Origin: Labia minor
Lineage: Eukaryota; Arthropoda; Insecta; Dermaptera; Spongiphoridae
Assembly: GCA_963082975.1 (NCBI GenBank)
Contig: OY720349.1
Location: 47,597,962 to 47,661,961 of the forward strand
Reading direction: 5' to 3'
DNA length: 64,000 bases
A program made the translations under genes and the position numbers. A model generated the notes under the pieces. It saw only the letters and a list, made by a program, of their open reading frames with translations. It was not told the DNA's origin and searched no databases. Below, one piece after another: positions 22,697 to 33,148 of this stretch (positions are counted from its first letter, which is position 1; every line of letters starts with the position of its first letter).

Positions 22697-23941
22697 CCTC
22701 CTTTTCCAGCCCAATTCATTTACCCACCCATGTTGCATATGGCATCTAAATTTCTTAAAACTCCGTTTTTTTAATTTAAAATAGAAGGAGAGAAAGAGTT
22801 TTAAATTATATTCGAATAGTCTATATATTCTATATATCAGTATTTTTTTTCTGAATTTAATAGCAAGTTGATTTTAAAAATTTTCCATTCTTAATGCATA
22901 TGATTGATTACATGTGTTAAAATTTAAAAAAATTCAAATATTCTAATTTTTATATTTATATATACAATTTAATATTATTTTTTATTAATATCATATCAAA
23001 AAAAGAGAATTTATTAAAAATTAAAAATAAAAAAAGAAGCCTATTAATAAAAAATTGAATGGTGATTTAAATATTTTATTAAATTAATTAAAATGAGACC
23101 TTTTAGAATAAATTATTTAATTGAAATGATATTTAAATATAAGAATTTAAAAAAATATTATATTCTTTGTTTGGCAATTGTTATTTAATTATGTGCAACA
23201 TGATTCGACTTGCACAGAGCATCGTTATTTTTTATTAATATCACATAATAAAAATGAATCTTTTAAACATAATAAATAAAAAAGACATTTTAATAAATTT
23301 AAAAAATATACCCAATTTAAAAATGTCAAAAATTTAAAACAACTTTATATCATCATATTTTAATTTTTATATAATATATATATATATTTAGTAATTAATA
23401 ATAGAGTAATTAAATTAAAATAAAAAACAAAGATAATATAATTCAGTCATTTTAATTCAGGTTAAATAATATTTTTTTTTATTATTCAATGATAAAATTT
23501 ATATATTATTATCTTATATATATATTATAGAAAAGAAGAAATATTCAATTAAATAAAAAATAATTTAAGATAAAAATATGATCTAATAAATATTTTAATT
23601 AAATTGAGAACTTTTAGAATAAATTATTTAATTGAATTGATATTTGTATATTAGAATTTAAAATAAAAAGGGAAATATTATAATAATTCTTCGATTGGGA
23701 ATCTCTATGATAATTCATTGTTTGAAATGATTCCGCTAGGCCGACAGTGAGCCGCGAGCTGCTCTTGAATGAACAACACGGAGAATTATATAAACTTTAA
23801 AAAATTAATTTCTGCGGTTATTGATAAGATATTAATAAAATTTATAGCCTATGTTACTCTAGAGGTATATAAGAATATTGTGATGTAATTTCAAAGAAAT
23901 CGGTTCAGCCAATTCTGAGTCTATAAAATAGTAATTTTCCG

Positions 23942-24004
<63 letters not shown>

Positions 24005-24118
24005 GTGAAAAATTCTAAAGTCACTTTTGGATTCTAGAGGTCATGAAACGCGAAGATATGCAAAAATTTTTAAATTCTGAGCAATGTGCAGACAAAAACC
24101 TTTTTTTATATATATAGA
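22697..24118 (+). repeat. family B repeat copy 2
   Basis: A near-identical second copy of 1-1420, with a few substitutions and small indels (extra bases near 23512, C/A at the copy-1 GCGAAC site). (GACA)n at 23942-24004, about 15 units. It is followed directly by truncated copy 3, forming a partial tandem. The high identity over 1.4 kb indicates recent spread or segmental copying. Confidence 0.85.
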
Positions 24119-24535
24119 TTATAGAAAAGAAGAAATATTCAATTAAATAAAAAATAATTTAAGATAAAAATATGATCTAATAAATATTTTAATTAAATTG
24201 AGAACTTTTAGAATAAATTATTTAATTGAATTGATATTTGTATATTAGAATTTAAAATAAAAAGGGAAATATTATAATAATTCTTCGATTGGGAATCTCT
24301 ATGATAATTCATTGTTTGAAATGATTCCGCTAGGCCGACAGTGAGCCGCGAGCTGCTCTTGAATGAACAACACGGAGAATTATATAAACTTTAAAAAATT
24401 AATTTATGCGGTTATTGATAAGATATTAATAAAATTTATAGCCTATGTTACTCTAGAGGTATATAAGAATATTGTGATGTAATTTCAAAGAAATCGGTTC
24501 AGCCAATTCTGAGTCTATAAAATAGTAATTTTCCG

Positions 24536-24574
<39 letters not shown>

Positions 24575-24689
24575 GTGAAAAATTCTAAAGTCACTTTTGG
24601 ATTCTAGAGGTCATGAAACGCGAAGATATGCAAAAATTTTTAAATTCTGAGCAATGTGCAGACAAAAACCTTTTTTTATATATATAGAT
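24119..24689 (+). repeat. family B repeat copy 3, 5'-truncated tandem
   Basis: Starts within the element (matching from about 23524 of copy 2) and runs to the same 3' end TATATATAGAT. The (GACA)n tract is shorter, about 10 units at 24536-24574. The tandem arrangement suggests unequal exchange or rolling-circle-like end joining. Confidence 0.85.
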
Positions 24690-25275
24690 ATGAAATGAAC
24701 TTTACATAATAAATATATATTTATATGTTAGAGATAATTTATAAAACAGTTCTAATGACAATTCAAATTTCGCGCTCTGTTATAAGAAATTTGAAAGCAG
24801 ATGGTTTCATGGTGTTGGTCACGATCACGCGAGTTCTATACTTTTTCCCCATCCCGCAAAAGTGCTCAACGCCGCTAAAGAAGTTTTCACTTCAAAAATT
24901 ATTTAATATTTGGAAATATATCTGACTTATAGAAAAAATGAATATTAATTAAAGAAAGAAATAGTTTTTAAAATATCCTAAATAATATGTAACAATTTTC
25001 AAGATAGAAATTTATTACAATATTACAATTATTAACTGTTGCATCATTGCATCAATCTGATTAAAATGAATGGAACTTCGGGTACTCAATAATAATAAAT
25101 AAAATAATATTAATAAATATATTGAATAATATTTTATTGAAAAAATATTAAAACTTATAAAACTATCTAAAACTTTATTAATAAAAGAACAATGAATAAA
25201 TAAATATAGAATAGTAATTTATTAAAAAGTAAACAATAGATAAAAAGAAAAAAAAATAACAAAATCATTATTTTC

Positions 25276-25360
25276 ATTTTTAAATAACGATTCACCCGGC
25301 GAGTTTCGAACCGACGAAATCCACTCGTTAAAACATCAGTCCAACCGCTGGACTATATGT
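25276..25360 (-). repeat. tRNA-like sequence, degenerate
   Basis: On the minus strand it reads TATAGTCCAGCGGTTGGACT (a D-arm with a perfect GTCC/GGAC stem) and later GTCGGTTCGAAACTCGCC (T-arm-like). The anticodon and acceptor stems do not pair well. A T run follows downstream (25245-25251 region on the plus strand as A). Either a tRNA pseudogene or a SINE head. Confidence 0.45.
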
Positions 25361-25799
25361 ATTTAGATAAAAAATTGTCATTTTTTTACTGTCTTAGCAG
25401 GCAGTATTAAAAATTTTGACGTTTTCCATATAATATATAATTTTCAATTAAGAAATTAATAATGAAGCTGTATGTTTCAAGAGATATCATCAATAAAACT
25501 TAATTTTTCTTTATAAATACTATATCTAGTGTGAATTTGAAAAAAATCGTTAGAGCGGTTTTTGAGAACCATGATATATAGATAAATACATATATACAAT
25601 TTTAGCTAGCATAATAAGATAAGATTATTATATTTTTTTAATTGATTATCATTTATCATATAGCATATATATATATTTATAAGATTTATCATATATTCAA
25701 AGATATTAGATTATATATTAGTGCTGGAGGGAATACATATGTATGTAGGTTCGTAAAAATAACTAGTACTTTATATAATTCATTTAGATTCTTTATTTT

Positions 25800-26422
25800 T
25801 ACTTTCCCGCATACTTCGTATAAGGGAAGTATTGGAATCGTCAAAAATTTCGACTTCGAGATTTCGAGAGATCTTGATGTTTTAGACCTCCCTGAGTCAG
25901 AAAATACCATTTTTCGAATTATGTCTGTGTGTGTGTGTATGTATGGATGTATGGATGTATGTAATGTTTGTCAGCGAGCAAATTTACTCAGAAACTAATC
26001 AAGGTAGGACTTCGAAATTTGGGACACCGATATTATTCACAGTTTGTAGATTTCTATCAAAATTTCGTCAAAATCGGTTAACCCGAAGTGGTACTTTACC
26101 TACACTGGTTGCGTTTACCTTTCAAGTAAAGTACCAGTTTGCTTCGAGATATTTGCTTCCTATTTTGTATATATAGATTTAAAAATATGAAAAAAATTCA
26201 GATACCAAATTTCATCATGATCTGACTAGCGGAAGTGACATTTTACCTATACAAGTAGCGTTAGGTGTAAATTATAAATATATATAATAGTGTTAAACCA
26301 TTTTACTTTATAATTTAAATTAATTAGTTTGTTTACTTTTATTGTTGTTAAAACATAATAATAATAACCTAATTACCTATTTATATGCGGGGAAGTCTAG
26401 GGGAGGACACTCCCGATTTTTT
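25800..26422 (+). repeat. family F repeat with (GTGT/ATGT) core
   Basis: Starts ACTTTCCCGC and ends with GCGGGGAAGT followed by ACACTCCCGATTTTTT, so the ends carry a 10-base inverted repeat with one mismatch. A hairpin (ACTTC-GTATAAG-GGAAGT) lies just inside the 5' end. The interior has ATTTCGACTTCGAGATTTCG, a GTGTGTGTATGTATGG core and two AAATTTCRTC motifs. Same architecture as families A and C. ORFs over it are incidental. Confidence 0.6.
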
Positions 26423-26892
26423 TTCTACAAAAAAGGTAATCCAATTAGTAAAGAAAATATTTTTCTAAGTATATATTATCGACCCTGATTATTATTTAAA
26501 AAAAATAGAAATATATTTTGTCACTCAGTTTATTGCTAACTATGAAAAGAGTTGAAGTATTTTTTTTTTGCATTTGATTATGTTTTATTTCTTTATTACT
26601 TGTTTTACGTATGTGAGTAACAAAAGACATCAAAACGCAACGATTGCTTCCAAATGACCTTTCGGCCTCCAACTCTCACCATTTACGCTCTTATGTTATT
26701 ATAGGTATTTACATTTAATTTATAGTTGTATCACACTTCTTATATCTTATATCCACCAAACAATTCATAATTCATAATTTAAGATTTAACAATTTCCCCA
26801 CCCCAACCCCTTATATAATAATTTAAATAATGAACTTAAAATAAAATATTTCAATTAAAAATTAATTTTTGTAATATGCTTTTATATACTTT

Positions 26893-28164
26893 TTATTATC
26901 TCGTCATCACGAAAATTTTCGATGTCGAGATTTTGAGTTTTTATACGTTTTGAAGGTCCCTGAGTCATTTTCACTAAGGTTGAGAAAAATGTCTGTGTGT
27001 GTATGTGTGTATGTAGATAAGATTACGTAAAAACGGTTTGAGCTAGAATAATGAAATGTGATATACGGGCATTATTCAAAATAAGGCTAAGAAGAAGAAG
27101 AAGATTCAAAATTACCACCTTTTCATTTTTTTCCTCTAAACTGACCATAAAAATTTAAAAAAAAAATGCAAAAAAGTCAAAAAAGATTGCGAAATATGGC
27201 GCAAAAAAAGCTCGAAAAAAGGCGATTTTTTTGAAAAAGGCAAAAAGGCGAAAAAGGTGTTTTTTTAAATCTACCAATGTGTTTGATTTTTTATAGATCG
27301 GTGGAGATCTATAAAACAAAAATCTTGAAAAGGCAAATGTCTTTTTTTCTCCACTCTAGTCATTACTTACCACGTTTTGATTTTTTCCCCTCTAAACTGA
27401 AGATATAGGTTTGATAGTTTTTCACATGATTAATAATTGTATAAAACTACTATATATAGAATTTCAACTTGATTAAATCGCTGAAAGTATCGGAATTAAT
27501 TATCAAACACGTTGACCGCAAATCACGCGCTGACACGTGACGAGGTGCCATCAATAAAGAGCCATACACGCGCTGGTTTAATAAATATTATTATTATTAT
27601 TATTTGCGTTTGGACCATCTAGGATCACGCAAAGCTCCCATATACAAGGGTATTGATGTTAACTGTGCCCATATATGAATGTTAGGTATCATTCTCATCA
27701 CAAACCATTGTTGCTTGAATAGGGTATTGATGTTAAGTGGGCCCATATATAATTGTTTTTTAGGTGTTAACTTTATTCTTCTTTTTGTCTGCTCGTGAAG
27801 ATTCGGATCGTCCAGGTGGCGGGTGGGTACCACCTGGAGTTATTCTCATCACGATCCATTGTTGGTTATGGATGCTTGTTTTTGAAGTAGTCCTGCTGGT
27901 GCAGAGTTGTATAGAACCAGGGCTTGTCAGTTCCTGGAGCCGGAGGCAGCTGGTGTTAAATTGAATTTATTAGAAAAATCCGTTCTTGGTTAGAATCGAA
28001 CTCCGGCTTCTTGTGTAGAAGGTTGTCACGCTTCACACTCAGCCAAGCCACCTAAATAAATTATTATTTATTAATTAATTTATAATTTAATTTAAATATA
28101 ATATATGTTCATTAATTCAATTCAAATTTGCGAGATAGTCAAGTGGAGACACTCCAGATTTTTT
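26893..28164 (+). repeat. family C repeat copy 1 with nested SINE
   Basis: Begins ATTATCTCGTCATCACGAAA and ends GCGAGATAGTCAAGTGGAGA then CACTCCAGATTTTT. The core is GTCTGTGTGTGTATGTGTG at 26990-27014. A direct comparison with the copy at 29.1 kb shows the SINE at 27591-28053 as the main extra block, plus an unmatched purine-rich stretch near 27080-27330 (AAGAAGAAGAAG, GGCGAAAAAGG). Confidence 0.7.
27591..28053 (-). mobile_element. tRNA-derived SINE, copy 1, internally rearranged
   Basis: On the minus strand: tRNA-like head with GTGGCTTGGCTGAGTGTGAA (A box) and GGAGTTCGATTCTAACC (B box), a body of about 350 bases, and an (AAT)n tail. It is inserted in family C copy 1. The target AATAAATTATTA is present at 28055-28066 and nearly so (AATAAATATTA) at 27580-27590. 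Relative to copy 2 it has about 75 extra bases (near 27685-27760) that repeat body segments, including ATTCTCATCACAAACCATTG and GGGTATTGATGTTAAG. Confidence 0.85.
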
Positions 28165-28451
28165 ATTGATTCTCATTAATTCAATTTTATTAAAATTTAA
28201 ATGTAAATTATTTAAACATTAAAACAACATCTATAAGATTTAATTTTGCTTAAATATATTTATTTAAATATTTTTTTCGAAATATTTTTAAATTTTAAAG
28301 AATTTTTAGTAATTTAATATCACAGCAATAAGATAATATTTTTAAAAATATATACTAATTTTGAATCATTTTATTGTTATTTACTTATTTTTTTTTATCT
28401 TTTTTTAATTTCCTTGATATAAATAACTAACCTTAATTTGTTATTTTCTAG

Positions 28452-28547
28452 ACAAGAGAGATGGAACATCAAATCAAGTTGGTCTCTGGTTCTAGTTGGT
28501 CTTGGAGTCTAATCTGCGAGATACATCAACTTTTTATAAACTCCGAG
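28452..28547 (+). CDS. candidate small exon, unidentified
   Basis: 96 bases between a good acceptor (TTTGTTATTTTCTAG, ending at 28451) and a donor (GAG|GTCAGT, starting at 28548). One frame is open throughout (32 codons: begins TREMEHQIKLVSGSSW). Composition is less AT-biased than the flanks and no repeat family covers it. The length is a multiple of three. I recognise no domain, and splice-like sites are common by chance. Confidence 0.2.
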
Positions 28548-28639
28548 GTCAGTATTTATTATTAATTTGAATTTTAATTCAATTTAATTGATAATCTAAT
28601 CAGTTATTTTTTCTTTTATTTCATATTCCTATCTTCGTT

Positions 28640-29060
28640 CTTGCTGCTCGATGTTGATTTGAATTGTTGATCATCTTCTCCATCCGTAATGATGATAAAA
28701 TTATCTAAATACAGCTCACCAAATATAAGCAACCATCGTTATTTATTTAGCATGCCACATTTTAAAATAAGTATAAATTTATTTAATTTTAAAATGTAAA
28801 TGTATATAATATTTCCACTATCAAATTAAATAAAATTGGTGATAGTGCGTCTCCTTGTTTTAATTCATTCCGAATTTCAAGTGTTTCTGACAATCTGCGT
28901 CTTACTCTTCCTTATCAATCCCTCAGGACAAATTTGAATCATACTTACTTTTTTTCGGAATTCTTATTAAGATCAAAATTTGAAAAAGTTTATTTTGAGT
29001 CATATGCTTTACTAAGTCAATAAATAATTGGTGAAAAGAAATATTGAAATCGCGTCTTTT
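28640..29060 (-). pseudogene. non-LTR RT remnant, central palm part
   Basis: Minus-strand frames give FNISFHQLFIDL (near 29045-29010) and, after frameshifts, LSETLEIRNELKQGDALSP with ILFNL (near 28890-28830), which is the QGDxLSP motif of reverse transcriptases. It is continuous with the fragment at 29661-29840 once the family C element between them is removed. Many stops. Confidence 0.75.
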
Positions 29061-29061
29061 T

Positions 29062-29660
29062 ACTATCTCGCCAGAGATAGTATTGCGATCACGAAAATTT
29101 TCGATGTTGAGATTTTGATGTTTTTATATCTTTTGAAGATTCCTGAATCATTTTCATTAAGGTTGAAAAAAATGTCTGTGTGTGTATGTATGTAACCAAG
29201 ATTACGAAAAAACGGTTTAAGCTAGAATGATGAAATTTGGTCCATGAGCATTATTCAAAATTCATAGTTTTCTATCAACTTTTGAGAAATGTAGCTCAAC
29301 CGAAAGAGAGTCATTACCTACAACGTTTTGAATTTTTTTCTTCTAAAGTGACCGTAAAAATAAAGATATATGTTTGATAATTTTTCACAAGATTAATAAT
29401 TGTATAAAACTGCTATATATAGAATTACAGCTTGATTTAATCGCTGAAAGTACCAGAATTAATTCTTTAACACTGCAAATCTCAGGCGCCAACACGTGAC
29501 GTGGAACCATCAACAAAGAGCCAAACATGCACTGGTTTAATAAATATTATTTATTAATTTTAATTTATAATTTATAATTAATTTAATTTAATTTAAATTA
29601 ATATATGTTATTTAATCCAATTCAAATTTGAGAGATAGTCGAGTGGAGACACTCCAGCTT
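29062..29660 (+). repeat. family C repeat copy 2, inserted in RT remnant
   Basis: Begins ACTATCTCGCCAGAGATAGT (a hairpin in itself) and ends GAGATAGTCGAGTGGAGACA then CTCCAGC. The terminal ACTATCTC is complementary to GAGATAGT at both the internal hairpin and the 3' end. The core is GTCTGTGTGTGTATGTATG (29173-29191), followed by a GATGAAATTTGGT motif. It splits one RT open reading region into 28640-29060 and 29661-29840. About 600 bp, no ORF. Confidence 0.8.
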
Positions 29661-29840
29661 ATTTTCTAATGCCTCAATGAAAATATCTTATCTAATGCTG
29701 ATCGATTTGGCCTGAACCCGCATTGATATTCTCCTAATATTTCCTCTGCATGTCGTACTTTTAATAAAATAATATTCGAGAGAATCTTATACGATGTCGA
29801 CAAAAGAGAAATTTCCCTGTACTTCGTCGCTTAAGGAAAT
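29661..29840 (-). pseudogene. non-LTR RT remnant, fingers part
   Basis: A minus-strand frame reads ISLLSTSYKILSNIILLKLR, then AEEILGEYQCGFRPNRSALD and KIFSL, a typical non-LTR RT fingers/palm start. Same element as 28640-29060; the split is due to family C copy 2. The match in AEEILG to 22000 shows the 20.8-22.0 kb fragment is of the same or a close family. Confidence 0.8.
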
Positions 29841-30141
29841 TTAAACATTTAAATGTTTACTTGGATTTTGGAGAAATTTATTAACGACGTTTATTCGTTA
29901 TAGTATATCGTACCATATTATTAAAAAAATTACTTCGAGGCAGAATTACAACGAATGCACGGTCAACTCCTGACAAAAATAGAATCGTCATATTGCATTA
30001 TCTTACTAAAATGCAATTTACAAAAGGTCAACTACAAGTCTACAACTAGTTTCATTGATATATAAATATTATGGTGCCCTTCTACGGAAACCTCTTTTCC
30101 TTACCACTTAGAGTCGGCCACAGACCATCTAACAGACTGCT

Positions 30142-30350
30142 AAACTCTATTGTTCTCGATGAAACAAAGTTTTTGGCGCCACCGTGTGAATGCTGGCAGT
30201 AACTAATTGAAAAAAAATCGGACTTGTGTATTTCAAAGACCAAACACCTACACACAACACACACACAAGCCCGATTTGTTATTATATTTTCGAATGCCAG
30301 CACAACCAGATGGTGCCAAAAACTTTGTTTCACGGAGAACAATAGAGTTT
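30142..30350. repeat. inverted repeat, about 56-bp arms with (AC)n in the loop
   Basis: Arms 30142-30197 and 30295-30350 are complementary apart from a few mismatches (AAACTCTATTGTTCTC and GAAACAAAGTTTTTGGC with their complements; TGCTGGCA/TGCCAGCA at the inner end). The 97-base loop contains ACACACAACACACACACA. Both overlapping ORFs read through the palindrome. A MITE-like structure, but I see no target duplication; class unknown. Confidence 0.75.
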
Positions 30351-31127
30351 AGGGGAACGGGAGTCGGCCTTGCATACATTCAAAAATATACTCTTATTCA
30401 CTTAGGGATTATAGGAGAAGATCGCCTAATTCAATATAAACATCATAAAAAAAATATTTTTTATGTGCAAATGCATTTAAAATAATGTTATTGCTAGTAC
30501 ATTTAATAAACAAATGAATATTTGTGAAATGTGTTTAAAAACCAAAAAACCTGATCTACACTCAACTATTTTTGCTTGATACCTTACTTTCAACAATGTA
30601 AAAATAAATGATTTATCTAAAATATTGAAAGTAACAAGTTTGTCTTTAGACTGATATTCAACAGAGGTCACCAGGTTAATTATAATTATTTATTTACATT
30701 TTCAAAGTCAAAATGATTCAGCAAATATAACAAATTAAATAAATCAAATATTTGGCAGATGCTTTCGATATGATTAGCATGCAATACAAATAGAATTTAG
30801 TTAATTTTTATTTAATTCTTATCATGATGACATCGCATTATATGAATATTATTAAAACGAAACATATCATTTATTATAGTATATAGTTAAAACAATGATA
30901 AAAAAAATGTTAAAATTTTAATATAAATAAAAAACACAATTTCCATATTGAATTTTTAAGTTGCTTCCTTTAACTATATTATAATAGTTTTGGATCATTT
31001 TTTAACCCCAGAAAATAATTATTTTGAAATATTTTTATGCTTAACTGAAATAAATATACTTTGAAAAATTTTCAAAAAGATTTTTGATCAAAGGAACTAC
31101 ATCCATATAGAAAAGGTTATACCAACT
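30351..31127. other. AT-rich stretch without gene
   Basis: Nothing recognised; the short ORFs are low-complexity. Confidence 0.6.
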
Positions 31128-32252
31128 AGGGTAAACGTTTCAGTCGTTGACCTCCTTAAGAGAAATTTTCATAAAAATACTATTATTATATAGTGAGAAT
31201 AACAACAAAACAAGTGTTACCATATTGTATAACATTTTTAATTATCACTATAACACAAATATTCGGTTAATGTAAATTTAAATATTTTTTTTTTTATTTT
31301 TTTTCTAAACGTATTTTTTGTTCTACAGGGTGGGGCAGAAAAACCTATCAGAATTCAAAACGTTACAAAATTAAAACCACTCAGCTTGTCAAAAAATTTA
31401 TTTTATTAACATATCGCAAATTTTATGCCATTATTAAATTGCTCGGGCATTTGAAGAAATTCCTGTGGAAATGACGGTGAAAGTCACGGAAAGCTACCGC
31501 GAGCGCCTAAATCAGTGTATCCGCTCCCAAGGACGACATTTGAGTGATGTGCTTTTCAAAACTTAAATTTAATAATGGCATAAAATTTGCGATATGTTAA
31601 TAAAATAAATTTTATGACAAGCTGAGTGGTTTTAATTTTATAACGTTTTGAAATCTGATAGGTTTTTCTGCCCCACCCTGTAGTATTGACTATATTTTGA
31701 TGCAGTAATTGACCATCAACCTAAAATAGGTTTAAAATAAATAAATATAATAAAATGCACTAAGAATTGGTTTTATTAATATTTTTTGTAATTTCTTATA
31801 ATTTATTTTAATTATTCTTTATGCTTACAATTCATGTCGGTTAACATTTCTTGTTTTGTTAATTGCTCGAAGTGCCAATTCCAATTGTAATCAAGGATGT
31901 TATCAGTTTTTGGACATATAGATAAATCTCCAGTGTTCTCCATAGATGAAATCATGGCTTCTTCCTCAGTAAATTATATGATTTTTTTGGAAAAGTAATC
32001 TCCCATTTAAAAAACACCACTTGTTTGTTTATCTTTTTTCGAACAGGCAACCATTGAATTTTAGAGCCTTCTCATCCTCATCACTGGCTTCAAGATAATT
32101 ATTTTCATCTCTGTGATATTTTAAAACTGAAGCCAGAATATTCAGAACTTTTAACTCGTTCCTTACAAACTGTCTTTCCTATCTTTATTGATCAAAAATC
32201 TATCAAATGGTCAATTACTTGCACAGTGGTCAACTACTGGTACGCTTACCCT
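31128..32252. mobile_element. TIR element of the GTACCAGTAGTTGAC type, copy 1, with nested MITE
   Basis: Left end AGGGTAAACGTTTCAGTCGT, right end (rc) AGGGTAAGCGTACCAGTAGT followed by TGACC. The same termini bound the element at 42079-43602. Minus-strand interior 31690-32240 is less AT-rich and gives broken frames such as EASDEDEKALKFNGCLFEK and ILDYNWNWHFEQLTKQEML, possibly a decayed transposase or captured exon that I cannot place. A Tc1/mariner MITE is nested at 31326-31680. Target duplication not clear. Confidence 0.6.
31326..31680. mobile_element. Tc1/mariner-class MITE with about 115-bp inverted repeats
   Basis: TA on both sides (31324-31325 and 31681-31682). Each arm starts CAGGGTGGGGCAGAAAAACC and continues with very few mismatches for about 115 bases to GCCATTATTAAAT. 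The 120-base centre keeps a transposase-like end, MTVKVTESYRERLNQCI and then GRHLSDV, as in Tc1-like transposase C-termini, in the plus direction. 355 bp, clearly non-autonomous. Confidence 0.9.
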
Positions 32253-33148
32253 ATAAAATACAAACTTATAAAAATTTGATTCACATACTATAGCTTATCA
32301 CAATAAAAGTAATTGCATTTACTATTAGTATAACTTCAGATATTAGAGATGTCTTTTTTGAAAATTATTCAACAAACTAGAAAATCTTAATTGGGACATA
32401 CACGCACCGGCACCAAATTTTATTCTTTAAATGATAAAATAAGTTACATTTTCGTTTATTTTTGGAATATATATTTATAATATATATTGCCTATGACACA
32501 TTACAGTAGCAGAATCCAATATATTTTTATCTAAAATTAAAATAGACACGAACTCCAATAGTTAAATTGTTAAACACGCAAAGAGTAATCAGTAGTTATC
32601 TAACAATTTAATTACGATTCTATTTAGCTAAGGGAAACATTCTAAAAAGTTTAATTGGAAAAATAAATCATTTCATATATTTATTTATTTATTCATTTAT
32701 AACTTTTTATAAGATAAAAACCACTAATTTTGCCAATTAAATCTATATTTTATTATTAATTAATTTACATAATACATTAAATTTGTATGTATGATTCAGT
32801 TATTTATTATAAATTACTATATAGATATAGAACAAATAAAGATTAAATAAATTAAAAAAATTCATGTCTTGAATCAACATTTCAATTCATGATGTGGTTA
32901 TCAAAAATTGAATTAAAATGCCTAAAAATTTGTTTGTATTGTTAATATTATTTAATTAATAAACAAATAAGATATAATCATTTAAAATTTAATTGAAATT
33001 CACAACTGAAATAAGCCTCACGGAATATACATAAAATATTGATATTTGAAAGTTATGTAGAATATTCTATATATATAAATATATAGAAAAACAACAATAA
33101 CCTGAAAAATTATGATCAGCAGAAAATATGAATATATATTTATAATTA
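32253..33148. other. AT-rich stretch without gene
   Basis: Nothing recognised. Confidence 0.6.

Larger units (their letters stand above)
20200..25640 (+). repeat. composite repeat region (family G with nested insertions)
   Basis: Outer segments at 20215-20330 and 25440-25640 resemble the two ends of the 4.16-5.21 kb repeat. Between them lie the non-LTR fragment (20822-22045), family B copies 2 and 3, and the tRNA-like sequence at 25.3 kb. A 70-base inverted repeat (about 20722-20800 against 24690-24765, TAACATAAAATATATATTTA and its complement) brackets the nested block. The left outer part holds the hairpin CCGAGCCTCGGCTCGG (20224-20239). No intact gene. Confidence 0.45.

Noticed and set aside
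25276..25360. Functional tRNA gene
   Set aside because: The D arm is good, but the anticodon and acceptor stems do not pair and the T stem is imperfect. Kept only as a tRNA-like repeat.
30082..30485. Two overlapping ORFs (86 and 92 codons)
   Set aside because: They lie on opposite strands of the same palindrome and share KNFVS-RTIEF because the arms are inverted copies.
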